Shown piece by piece: positions 57,161 to 64,000 of a DNA stretch of 64,000 bases. How positions within the stretch are numbered: position 1 is the first letter of the stretch; each line of letters starts with the position of its first letter. Origin of the DNA: Leptospira perdikensis (GTDB taxonomy: Bacteria > Spirochaetota > Leptospiria > Leptospirales > Leptospiraceae); NCBI RefSeq assembly GCF_004769575.1, contig NZ_RQGA01000014.1, positions 1 to 64,000 on the forward strand, read 5' to 3'. Made by a program: the position numbers and the translations under genes. The notes beneath the pieces are model-generated. The model did no database searches. It saw only the letters and a list, made by a program, of their open reading frames with translations, and was not told the origin of the DNA.

Positions 57161-59083
57161 ATGAAATACCGAACTGTTGGAATTTTTGCACATATTGATT
57201 CGGGGAAAACCACTCTTACCGAAAGAATTTTGTTTGAAGCAGGCAAAATTTCGGCAGTTGGTTCCATCGAAGATGGGAACACAGAATCGGATAGTTTGCA
57301 GGAAGAAATTGAGCGGGGAATTTCCATTCGGACGACTTTTCATTCCTTTCCTTGGAAAACTACATTTGGTGAGTTTCAAATCCAACTCGTAGACACGCCG
57401 GGCCATATTGATTTTCGAAACCAAGTGACTGATCTTTTGGCTGCCATGGAAACGGCGATTGTCGTTCTGGAAGCGGGCACTGGGGTCCAATCGCAAGCGA
57501 GGCTTGTGATTGAAGAACTCAGGAAAGCAAACGTTCCCATGGTTTTTTTCATCAATAAACTCGACCGGTTTGATGAAGACTATTTGGACACTCTGGTTTC
57601 CCTGGAAGAAATTTTGGCCGGAGCTCCGGTCTCTCTCTTTCAGAAAAATGAATCAGGAAAATTAGAATTCTATTTAACACACTCAGCAGGATTTCCAAAA
57701 ACAGTGAAGGAAGAGCTTATTTCCTGGAGTGATGAACTCATGATCTCTTCCTGGAATGATCCCTCGGGCCAAATCGATTTTTCGATGATAGGACTCCGAA
57801 CCGGACCTAAGGCTGGGAAACTTTATCCTGTTTATGGGGGTTCGGCCAAAACGGGGGAGGGTGTTCGGGAGCTTTTGGATTTGGTGCTTTGGACAGAACC
57901 CAAAGATCCGAAAGAACTCACATCTTCCTCCTGTCCTCTCCTTGTCCTATCTCGTCGGACAGACCCATCCATCGGACGATATGCGGTAGTCTATCCCACG
58001 AAAGACCTGGACCAAGCGGACCTCTCCAAGGTCTCCCGAGTCTTGAACAAAGCCGATGCCGATCGAACAAATACAGATCCACCACTCCAATTTCTTAATC
58101 CCGACACAGAAGAGGAAATCTCGGAATTGCAAAAAGGAAAACTTGTCCTCCTTAAAAACAACGAAGGTTTGATTTTGCTTCCGGGAGGACCAGTGAGTTC
58201 ACTGCTCCATTTCGAGTCGGAAGGGGAAAACCTTTCGGCGGATCGTTCCCCGAGTCCTTTTTCCGTTGTGATGGAGCCGGAAGAATCAATAGATAAAGAG
58301 TTTTGGTTATGTCGCTTGGAAGGGCTTGTTTGGGAAGATCCAGGTTACAAACTAACAAACAAAGAGGATACCGGACAGATGGTACTCCTGGGGCGAGGCG
58401 AGCTCCATTTGGAAATTGGGATTCGAAGGGTCATGGAGAGAACGGAAAAAAAACTCCGGTTTAGTTCGATAAACATTGCCAAAATAGAGCTTCTTAAAAA
58501 AATGTCTCATAAGGTTGCCCTAGAGCATCGTGCCTTTGAAGACCAAAAATCAAGCGGCGCGCTCATCGCAGTCCTGGAAGATACTGCCGACTTTTCGAAG
58601 CAAATTGCCTTCGAGGTAAGTCTTCCGGAAGAAGTAAAAAATTCGATAGAAACATCCTTTTTGGAAGCCTGCTTACACGGGTTTTACGGTGAGGAAGTTA
58701 CAGGTCTCAAACTTAGAGTTCTCTCCTATGAGATGCCTAAGGGAGATTCAGTAATCACTTTAACGCTTTTGAAAGTAGCAATACTTGCGGGCGTAAAGGA
58801 ATTGTTTGCTTCAAACACATACTTGGTCGGACCCCTCACGGAAGTAGAAGTGATGGTGGACGCAGACCACTTAGGTGTAGTTCTTTCTGATCTAAGTCGC
58901 AGAAGCGCTAAGGTGGTATCCATCGAGGAAGCTGTGGCAGGGAAGAGTCACTTAAAAGCCAATGCACCGGCCCAAAACCTGCTTGGCTTTTCAGGGGCTC
59001 TTAGAAACATGACCAAAGGGATTGGCATTTCTTGGGAAAGGACTGCTTTTACCTATGAATTTCATGCAGTTTTAAAGGAGTAA
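57161..59083 (+). CDS. EF-G-like translational GTPase (divergent, TetM-sized)
   Basis: 640 residues, shorter than EF-G (about 700) and close to TetM. G domain: AHIDSGKT (10-17), RGISI (52-56, Ser for the invariant switch-I Thr), DTPGH (78-82), NKLD (132-135). Domain III has GRGELHLEIGIRRV; domain V has the SDLSRRSAKVVSIEE region. Domain IV lacks the SGGxGQ(Y/F) motif and the tip His of EF-G; the corresponding strand reads LSYEMPKGDSV. It occupies the fusA position, yet may be a specialised factor (EF-G2, ribosome-protection or recycling type). No Shine-Dalgarno; TATAAA lies just before the ATG. Confidence 0.8.
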   Translation: MKYRTVGIFAHIDSGKTTLTERILFEAGKISAVGSIEDGNTESDSLQEEIERGISIRTTFHSFPWKTTFGEFQIQLVDTPGHIDFRNQVTDLLAAMETAIVVLEAGTGVQSQARLVIEELRKANVPMVFFINKLDRFDEDYLDTLVSLEEILAGAPVSLFQKNESGKLEFYLTHSAGFPKTVKEELISWSDELMISSWNDPSGQIDFSMIGLRTGPKAGKLYPVYGGSAKTGEGVRELLDLVLWTEPKDPKELTSSSCPLLVLSRRTDPSIGRYAVVYPTKDLDQADLSKVSRVLNKADADRTNTDPPLQFLNPDTEEEISELQKGKLVLLKNNEGLILLPGGPVSSLLHFESEGENLSADRSPSPFSVVMEPEESIDKEFWLCRLEGLVWEDPGYKLTNKEDTGQMVLLGRGELHLEIGIRRVMERTEKKLRFSSINIAKIELLKKMSHKVALEHRAFEDQKSSGALIAVLEDTADFSKQIAFEVSLPEEVKNSIETSFLEACLHGFYGEEVTGLKLRVLSYEMPKGDSVITLTLLKVAILAGVKELFASNTYLVGPLTEVEVMVDADHLGVVLSDLSRRSAKVVSIEEAVAGKSHLKANAPAQNLLGFSGALRNMTKGIGISWERTAFTYEFHAVLKE

Positions 59084-59132
59084 AGAACCGAGGATCGGGT
59101 CTTGCACCACGATTGAGGAGTAGATTCTAACA

Positions 59133-60338
59133 ATGGCTAAAGAAAAATTTGACCGTTCAAAACCACACTTAAACATCGGAACAATTGGTCACGTTGACCA
59201 CGGTAAAACAACCCTAACAGCAGCGATCACAACAACGCTTGCGAAGTTAGTGGGTGGAAAAAACAAAGCGATTGCTTACGACCAAATCGACAACGCGCCC
59301 GAAGAAAAGGCTCGTGGGATTACTATTGCAACGTCTCACCAGGAGTATGAAACTCCTAACCGTCACTACGCACACGTAGATTGCCCGGGACACGCGGACT
59401 ATGTTAAAAACATGATTACTGGTGCTGCTCAGATGGACGCTGCGATTCTCGTAGTATCTGCAACTGACGGTGCTATGCCACAAACTAAAGAACATATCCT
59501 TCTTGCTCGTCAAGTAGGGGTTCCTTACATCGTGGTTTACCTAAACAAAGCGGACATGCTCGCTGCTGATGAAAGAGACGATATGGTTGAGATGGTTAAA
59601 GAGGAAATCAAAGACCTTCTTAACAAATACAACTTTCCTGGTGATAAAACACCTTTCATCTCTGGTTCTGCATTAAAAGCTCTTGAAGGTGAAGATTCTG
59701 ACCTAGGAATGAAATCCATTCTTAAACTTATGGAAGCTGTTGATACTTACGTTCCAAACCCTACACGTATTGTTGATAAACCTTTCCTTATGCCAGTTGA
59801 GGACGTATTCTCAATCACTGGTCGTGGAACTGTTGCAACTGGTCGTGTGGAGCAAGGTGTTCTTAAGATCAACGACGAGATCGAGATTGTTGGTATTCGT
59901 GATACTACAAAATCAGTTGTTACTGGTATTGAAATGTTCCGTAAACTACTCGATCAAGCAGAAGCTGGAGACAACATTGGTGCTCTTCTTCGTGGAACTA
60001 AAAAAGAAGACATCGAAAGAGGTCAAGTTCTTGCGAAACCGGGTACTATCACTCCACACAGAAAATTTAAAGCGGAAGTTTACGTTCTTACTAAAGACGA
60101 AGGTGGACGTCATACTCCATTCTTTAACAACTACCGTCCTCAGTTCTACTTCAGAACTACAGACATCACTGGTGTTTGTAACCTTCCTGGTGGAATGGAG
60201 ATGGTTATGCCGGGAGATAACGTTACGATGTCAATCGAACTTATCCACCCAATTGCTATGGACCAAGGTTTGAAATTTGCTATCCGTGAGGGTGGACGAA
60301 CTATCGGTTCTGGTGTTGTTGCGGAGATCGTTGAGTAA
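59133..60338 (+). CDS. tuf: Elongation factor Tu
   Basis: 401 residues. GTPase motifs [31 protein letters not shown] and NKADM; domain [22 protein letters not shown]; domain [24 protein letters not shown] (in parts). It carries aminoacyl-tRNA to the ribosome. GAGGAG precedes the ATG by about 13 bases. The S10 gene starts five bases after its stop, joining str and S10 transcription. Confidence 0.99.
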   Translation: MAKEKFDRSKPHLNIGTIGHVDHGKTTLTAAITTTLAKLVGGKNKAIAYDQIDNAPEEKARGITIATSHQEYETPNRHYAHVDCPGHADYVKNMITGAAQMDAAILVVSATDGAMPQTKEHILLARQVGVPYIVVYLNKADMLAADERDDMVEMVKEEIKDLLNKYNFPGDKTPFISGSALKALEGEDSDLGMKSILKLMEAVDTYVPNPTRIVDKPFLMPVEDVFSITGRGTVATGRVEQGVLKINDEIEIVGIRDTTKSVVTGIEMFRKLLDQAEAGDNIGALLRGTKKEDIERGQVLAKPGTITPHRKFKAEVYVLTKDEGGRHTPFFNNYRPQFYFRTTDITGVCNLPGGMEMVMPGDNVTMSIELIHPIAMDQGLKFAIREGGRTIGSGVVAEIVE

Positions 60339-60343
60339 TCGCA

Positions 60344-60652
60344 ATGGCTGGACAAAGAATTCGCGTTAAGTTAAAAGCTTTCGATCATCGGTTGATTGAC
60401 CAATCAACCTTTGAAATCGTTGCGACTGCGAAGAGGACCGGAGCTACTGTCTCCGGTCCAATCCCACTTCCAACGAAAAAAGAAATCTACACGGTATTAC
60501 GTTCTCCGCACGTGAATAAAAAAGCTAGAGAACAATTTGAAATGAGAACTCACAAGAGACTCATCGATATTTTAAATACGAATGAAGATACGGTAGAAGC
60601 CCTGATGAAGCTTCAACTCCCTGCTGGAGTTTCCGTAGATATTAAATCCTAA
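60344..60652 (+). CDS. rpsJ: 30S ribosomal protein S10
   Basis: 102 residues. [51 protein letters not shown] (in parts) and [18 protein letters not shown] are family signatures. Also the NusE partner of NusG/NusB. Opens the S10 gene group, with its start in the end of the tuf transcript. Confidence 0.98.
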   Translation: MAGQRIRVKLKAFDHRLIDQSTFEIVATAKRTGATVSGPIPLPTKKEIYTVLRSPHVNKKAREQFEMRTHKRLIDILNTNEDTVEALMKLQLPAGVSVDIKS

Positions 60653-60663
60653 GGATAGGATCC

Positions 60664-61287
60664 ATGGCTAAAGGTTTAATCGGCGAAAAATTGGGCATGG
60701 CCCACATATTCAATAACGAAGGTAAAATGGTTACTGTAACTGTTTTACGCGTGGGTCCTTGTTTTGTGTCCCAGGTAAAAACATCTGCGAACGATGGCTA
60801 TGAAGCTGTTCAGTTAGCATTTGGTGATGCCAAGGAAAAACACATGACGAAGGCCGAAGTTGGACACATTAAAAAAGCAAACATTGCCGCTCCTAAAAAA
60901 ACTCTGATTGAATTCAAAGGTTTTGAAGATGTAGCAGTAGGTGCTGAGGTAAAACTCGCAGATGTGTTTGCTTTGAATGACACGGTGAAGGTAACCGGAA
61001 CTTCTAAGGGTAAGGGAACTCAAGGTGTTGTGAAACGCCATGGTTTTGCTGGCGGTCCTGCTGGACACGGTTCCAGATTCCAAAGACACCCTGGTTCTAT
61101 TGGTTCCAACACAACTCCTGGACGTGTGTTCAAGGGTTTGAAAATGGGCGGAAGAATGGGTTCTGAACAGAGCACTGTTCGAAACCTAAAAGTAGTAAAA
61201 ATTGATGCAGACGCCAACTTGGTATTTGTATCCGGTCCGGTTCCAGGAAGAGAACGCGGTATCGTTACGATAGAAAAAATCGGATAG
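60664..61287 (+). CDS. rplC: 50S ribosomal protein L3
   Basis: 207 residues. N-terminal [14 protein letters not shown], then the central [17 protein letters not shown], the extended loop [20 protein letters not shown] and [16 protein letters not shown]. The loop reaches towards the peptidyl-transferase centre. GGATAGGATCC precedes the ATG. Confidence 0.98.
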   Translation: MAKGLIGEKLGMAHIFNNEGKMVTVTVLRVGPCFVSQVKTSANDGYEAVQLAFGDAKEKHMTKAEVGHIKKANIAAPKKTLIEFKGFEDVAVGAEVKLADVFALNDTVKVTGTSKGKGTQGVVKRHGFAGGPAGHGSRFQRHPGSIGSNTTPGRVFKGLKMGGRMGSEQSTVRNLKVVKIDADANLVFVSGPVPGRERGIVTIEKIG

Positions 61288-61298
61288 ATAGGTAGAAC

Positions 61299-61934
61299 AT
61301 GAAAGCGCGTAAATACAATAAAGAAGGCGTATTCGTAAGCGAAGTTGAACTTCCGGCAGAATTATTTGCTACCGGCATTTCGCTTGGAGCCATCTATGAT
61401 GCGGTTAAAGCTGAAAATGCGAACAATCGACAAGGAACACATTCTACTAAGGATCGTTCTGAAGTTCGCGGTGGGGGAATCAAACCTTGGGCTCAAAAAG
61501 GAACTGGTCGTGCAAGACAAGGATCCATCAGGGCACCTCATTTCGTTGGTGGTGGTATCATTCATGGACCAAAACCAAGAGATTATTCCTCTAACTTGTC
61601 ACGCAGCGTAAAGAAAAAGGCTGTTCTCTCCATCCTTAACAAAAAGGCAGAAGAAAACAGAATCGCGATCATAGAAGACGTAGAACCTTCTTCTTACTCC
61701 ACAAAGTCCATCTACAACATTTTGAAGAACATGGACATTGCAGAGAAGGGTAACGTGGGTTTTGTGGTAGCTGGTGAAAACCAATTCCTCAAAAAATCCA
61801 CTCGCAATATAGAGAACCTCAAATATGTGAACAGCAAACGAGTCGTTTGCCGAGACATCCTCTATAATAACAATTTAGTAATCTCTGAAAGCGCTTTAAA
61901 AGAGCTTCAGGCTCAGTATTCTAAGAAAGGATAA
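61299..61934 (+). CDS. rplD: 50S ribosomal protein L4
   Basis: 211 residues. The long exit-tunnel loop is visible: [21 protein letters not shown] (in parts) then [21 protein letters not shown]. The C-terminal domain includes [19 protein letters not shown]. Binds 23S domain I and in other bacteria represses the S10 operon. GGTAGAAC before the ATG. Confidence 0.98.
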   Translation: MKARKYNKEGVFVSEVELPAELFATGISLGAIYDAVKAENANNRQGTHSTKDRSEVRGGGIKPWAQKGTGRARQGSIRAPHFVGGGIIHGPKPRDYSSNLSRSVKKKAVLSILNKKAEENRIAIIEDVEPSSYSTKSIYNILKNMDIAEKGNVGFVVAGENQFLKKSTRNIENLKYVNSKRVVCRDILYNNNLVISESALKELQAQYSKKG

Positions 61935-61938
61935 GACA

Positions 61939-62244
61939 GTGAACCTAGAGAATGTAATCTTATCACCAGTTGTTACAGAAAAGTCGCAAGACCTTCAATC
62001 AATTGGAGAACGTATGGGAAAAAGAACTGTCAAGTATACGTTCAAAGTCCACCCGGATGCGAACAAAACTTTGATCAAACAAGCCCTGAAACAAATGTAT
62101 AACGTAGTTCCAACAAATGTAAACGTAGCCGTTTACCGTGGGAAAATGAAACGTTTTAGAAACATGCCGTCCCCAAGACCTCACTACAAAAAAGCTGTAG
62201 TGACGTTTGCTGACGGAGCAAATTTGGATTTTGCTAAGGTTTAA
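61939..62244 (+). CDS. rplW: 50S ribosomal protein L23
   Basis: 101 residues from a GTG start four bases after rpl[33 protein letters not shown], and the loop [21 protein letters not shown] of the exit-tunnel rim (read in two parts). Serves as docking site for trigger factor and SRP. Confidence 0.97.
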   Translation: MNLENVILSPVVTEKSQDLQSIGERMGKRTVKYTFKVHPDANKTLIKQALKQMYNVVPTNVNVAVYRGKMKRFRNMPSPRPHYKKAVVTFADGANLDFAKV

Positions 62245-62246
62245 TT

Positions 62247-63083
62247 ATGGGAATTAGAAAACTTAAACCCACAACACAATCTAGCCGGTATTATTCCGTT
62301 TTAGATTTCAAAGAAATCACTGAAGTGGTTCCTTACAAACCGCTCACTGCCAACATTTCTTATAAAGCTGGTCGTGACAACAAGGGACGTATCGCTGTTA
62401 GACGGAAAGGTGGACGTAACAAAAGAAAGTTCCGGATCATCGATTTCAAACGTAATAAATTTGGAATCCCTGCGACTGTAAAAACAATCGAATACGATCC
62501 AAACCGTTCTGCTTTTATTGCTCTCATCTGTTACGCAGATGGAGAATACCGTTACATTTTAGCTCCTAACGGACTAAAAGTTGGTGATAAAATTGAATCT
62601 GGTGCCAATGCAGAAATCAAACTAGGGAACACACTTCCTTTAGATAAAATCCCTGCTGGAACTAACGTTCACAACATTGAACTACATATCGGAAAAGGCG
62701 GTCAAATCGCTCGCACAGCAGGATCTTTTGCTGTGATCTCCGCTAAAGATGGTGACTATGTATCTCTCAAACTTCCTTCTTCGGAAATCCGTAAGGTTCG
62801 TAAAGAGTGCTTAGCAACGATCGGAGAACTTTCCAATAAAGACCACAACTTAGTGATCATTGGAAAAGCGGGACGTAACCGTTGGTTAGGAAAAAGACCG
62901 AAAGTAAGAGGGGTCGTTATGAACCCTGTGGACCACCCACTCGGTGGTGGTGAAGGTAGAACTTCCGGAGGTCGTCACCCTGTGACTCCTTGGGGTAAAC
63001 CTACGAAAGGATTTAAAACACGTAAGACTAGACCGTCTGACCGTTTTATTGTCCAAAGACGTAAGAAAAACAGGAATAGGTAG
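62247..63083 (+). CDS. rplB: 50S ribosomal protein L2
   Basis: 278 residues. [87 protein letters not shown] and [20 protein letters not shown] are all standard. The histidine-rich end contacts the peptidyl-transferase region. Two bases after rplW. Confidence 0.98.
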   Translation: MGIRKLKPTTQSSRYYSVLDFKEITEVVPYKPLTANISYKAGRDNKGRIAVRRKGGRNKRKFRIIDFKRNKFGIPATVKTIEYDPNRSAFIALICYADGEYRYILAPNGLKVGDKIESGANAEIKLGNTLPLDKIPAGTNVHNIELHIGKGGQIARTAGSFAVISAKDGDYVSLKLPSSEIRKVRKECLATIGELSNKDHNLVIIGKAGRNRWLGKRPKVRGVVMNPVDHPLGGGEGRTSGGRHPVTPWGKPTKGFKTRKTRPSDRFIVQRRKKNRNR

Positions 63084-63096
63084 GGTCTAGATAATC

Positions 63097-63375
63097 ATGG
63101 CTAGAAGCTTAAAAAAAGGTCCGTTCATTGACGACCACCTCATGAAAAAAATTACCAAGTTGAACTCTGAAGGGAAAAAAACTCCCTTCAAGTCTTGGTC
63201 CAGAAGAAGTACCATTTATCCAGACATGATCGGTCACACCGTAATGATTCATAATGGCAAAGCGTTTGTTCCTGTTTATGTTAACGAAAACATGATCGGT
63301 CACAAACTCGGTGAATTTGCTCCCACTAGAACCTTCAAAGGTCATGGTGGAGACAAAAAAGTAGCGAAGAAATAG
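63097..63375 (+). CDS. rpsS: 30S ribosomal protein S19
   Basis: 92 residues. [26 protein letters not shown]-type [17 protein letters not shown] and [29 protein letters not shown] (in parts) are diagnostic. Located at the 30S head. Small gap to rplB. Confidence 0.98.
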   Translation: MARSLKKGPFIDDHLMKKITKLNSEGKKTPFKSWSRRSTIYPDMIGHTVMIHNGKAFVPVYVNENMIGHKLGEFAPTRTFKGHGGDKKVAKK

Positions 63376-63383
63376 GTAGAGAG

Positions 63384-63734
63384 ATGGAAGCAAAAGCAGT
63401 AGGAAAACACCTCAGAATTTCTGCCAGAAAAGCTCGCCTGGTTGCTGATGAAGTTCGTGGATACGATTATAAGGAAGCAATTGATATCTTGCGTTTTACA
63501 AACAAAGCAGCAAGTTCAATGATCATCAACCTTTTGAATTCGGCAGTGGCGAACGCAGTCCAAATGAACGAAAGTTTGGATCCAAGTTCACTTTATGTTA
63601 AAAAAATCTATGTGGATGACGGCCCTATCATGAAACGTTTCCGCCCAAGAGCACGAGGACGTGCCTCTAGGATCCGTAAACGCCTAAGCCACATCACTGT
63701 TGTCGTATCTGAAATCGAAAAGAAGGTTAGCTAA
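63384..63734 (+). CDS. rplV: 50S ribosomal protein L22
   Basis: 116 residues. [15 protein letters not shown] at the start, [19 protein letters not shown], then the tunnel beta-hairpin [21 protein letters not shown] (in parts) and [16 protein letters not shown] precedes the ATG. Confidence 0.98.
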   Translation: MEAKAVGKHLRISARKARLVADEVRGYDYKEAIDILRFTNKAASSMIINLLNSAVANAVQMNESLDPSSLYVKKIYVDDGPIMKRFRPRARGRASRIRKRLSHITVVVSEIEKKVS

Positions 63735-63737
63735 ACT

Positions 63738-64000
63738 ATGGGTCAGAAAGTAAATCCAATCGGACTACGAATCGGAATCACACGTAATTGGGATTCAGTT
63801 TGGTTTTCCAAACAAGATTACATTAAAAATCTTCACGAAGATATCAAGATCCGTAGATTCCTTCAGAAGAAATTCAAAAACGCTTCCGTTGTTAAAATCG
63901 TAATCGAAAGATTCCCTGAAAAAATCAACGTGAACCTCCATACTTCTAAACCAGGTATGGTGATTGGTCAAAAAGGCCAAAACATTGAAGCGGTAAAACA
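63738..64000 (+). CDS. rpsC: 30S ribosomal protein S3, N-terminal part
   Basis: Starts three bases after rplV and runs off the window. The 87 visible residues have [19 protein letters not shown] and the beginning of the KH domain with [14 protein letters not shown]. Complete S3 is usually about 210-240 residues, so most of the gene lies outside. Confidence 0.97.
   Translation, partial: MGQKVNPIGLRIGITRNWDSVWFSKQDYIKNLHEDIKIRRFLQKKFKNASVVKIVIERFPEKINVNLHTSKPGMVIGQKGQNIEAVK

Noticed and set aside
57161..59083. Annotation as canonical fusA (EF-G)
   Set aside because: Too short, and domain IV motifs required for EF-G translocase activity are not visible; left as EF-G-like.

Overview
The window looks like a chromosomal segment of a spirochaete, most probably a saprophytic-type Leptospira. 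This is inferred from the low-GC sequence, the large acylated and rhamnose-containing O-antigen locus, and an RpoB that carries the spirochaete-type Asn in the rifampicin region. No database search was possible, so the species is not resolved. Nearly all the sequence is coding. The longest stretches without a recognisable gene are about 214 bases (44653-44866) and about 203 bases (33838-34040). Apart from the regions at 16.7-19.7 kb, 35.0-36.6 kb, 38.2-39.8 kb and 42.7-44.7 kb, all genes are on the + strand.

Region 1 (1 to about 38.2 kb) is an AT-rich O-antigen/LPS locus. It opens with the end of an N-acetyl-sugar amidotransferase and its HisH/HisF2-type ammonia supply. Next come fnlA-fnlB-fnlC (UDP-N-acetyl-L-fucosamine synthesis), a WbuB-like transferase and a polyprenyl-phosphate sugar-1-phosphate transferase. 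A block of membrane proteins follows, including Wzy-like and Wzx-like proteins, together with GT9, GT2 and GT-C enzymes. Then come an inverted RgpF-like gene, glf (UDP-galactofuranose precursor), a minus-strand GT2 and rfbC-rfbB-rfbA-rfbD (dTDP-L-rhamnose). The last 14 kb hold an O-antigen-ligase-like protein, polyprenyl-phosphate glycosyltransferases of the Dpm1/GtrB kind, GT-C-like membrane proteins (three of them mutually paralogous) and two acyltransferase-3 proteins. Together they look like a system that builds the repeat unit in the cytoplasm, flips and polymerises it, and then decorates it with sugars and acyl groups on the periplasmic side.

Region 2 (38.2-44.7 kb) holds unlinked housekeeping or accessory genes: an App1-like DUF2183 protein, a UbiD-family decarboxylase, hldD (ADP-heptose epimerase), a cysteine-free ArsR-family regulator with a candidate operator, a FabG-like SDR and an orphan GHKL-ATPase-like protein.

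Region 3 (44.8-64 kb) is the core gene-expression cluster: tRNA-Thr(GGT), tRNA-Trp(CCA), secE, nusG, rplK, rplA, rplJ, rplL, rpoB, rpoC, rpsL, rpsG, an EF-G-like GTPase, tuf, rpsJ, rplC, rplD, rplW, rplB, rpsS, rplV and the start of rpsC. The rif, str and S10 clusters are therefore joined. Hairpins lie at rplL/rpoB, rpoC/rpsL and rpsG/EF-G-like. The EF-G-like protein is short (640 residues), lacks the usual EF-G domain IV signatures and sits behind a strong terminator, in the place where fusA is normally found.
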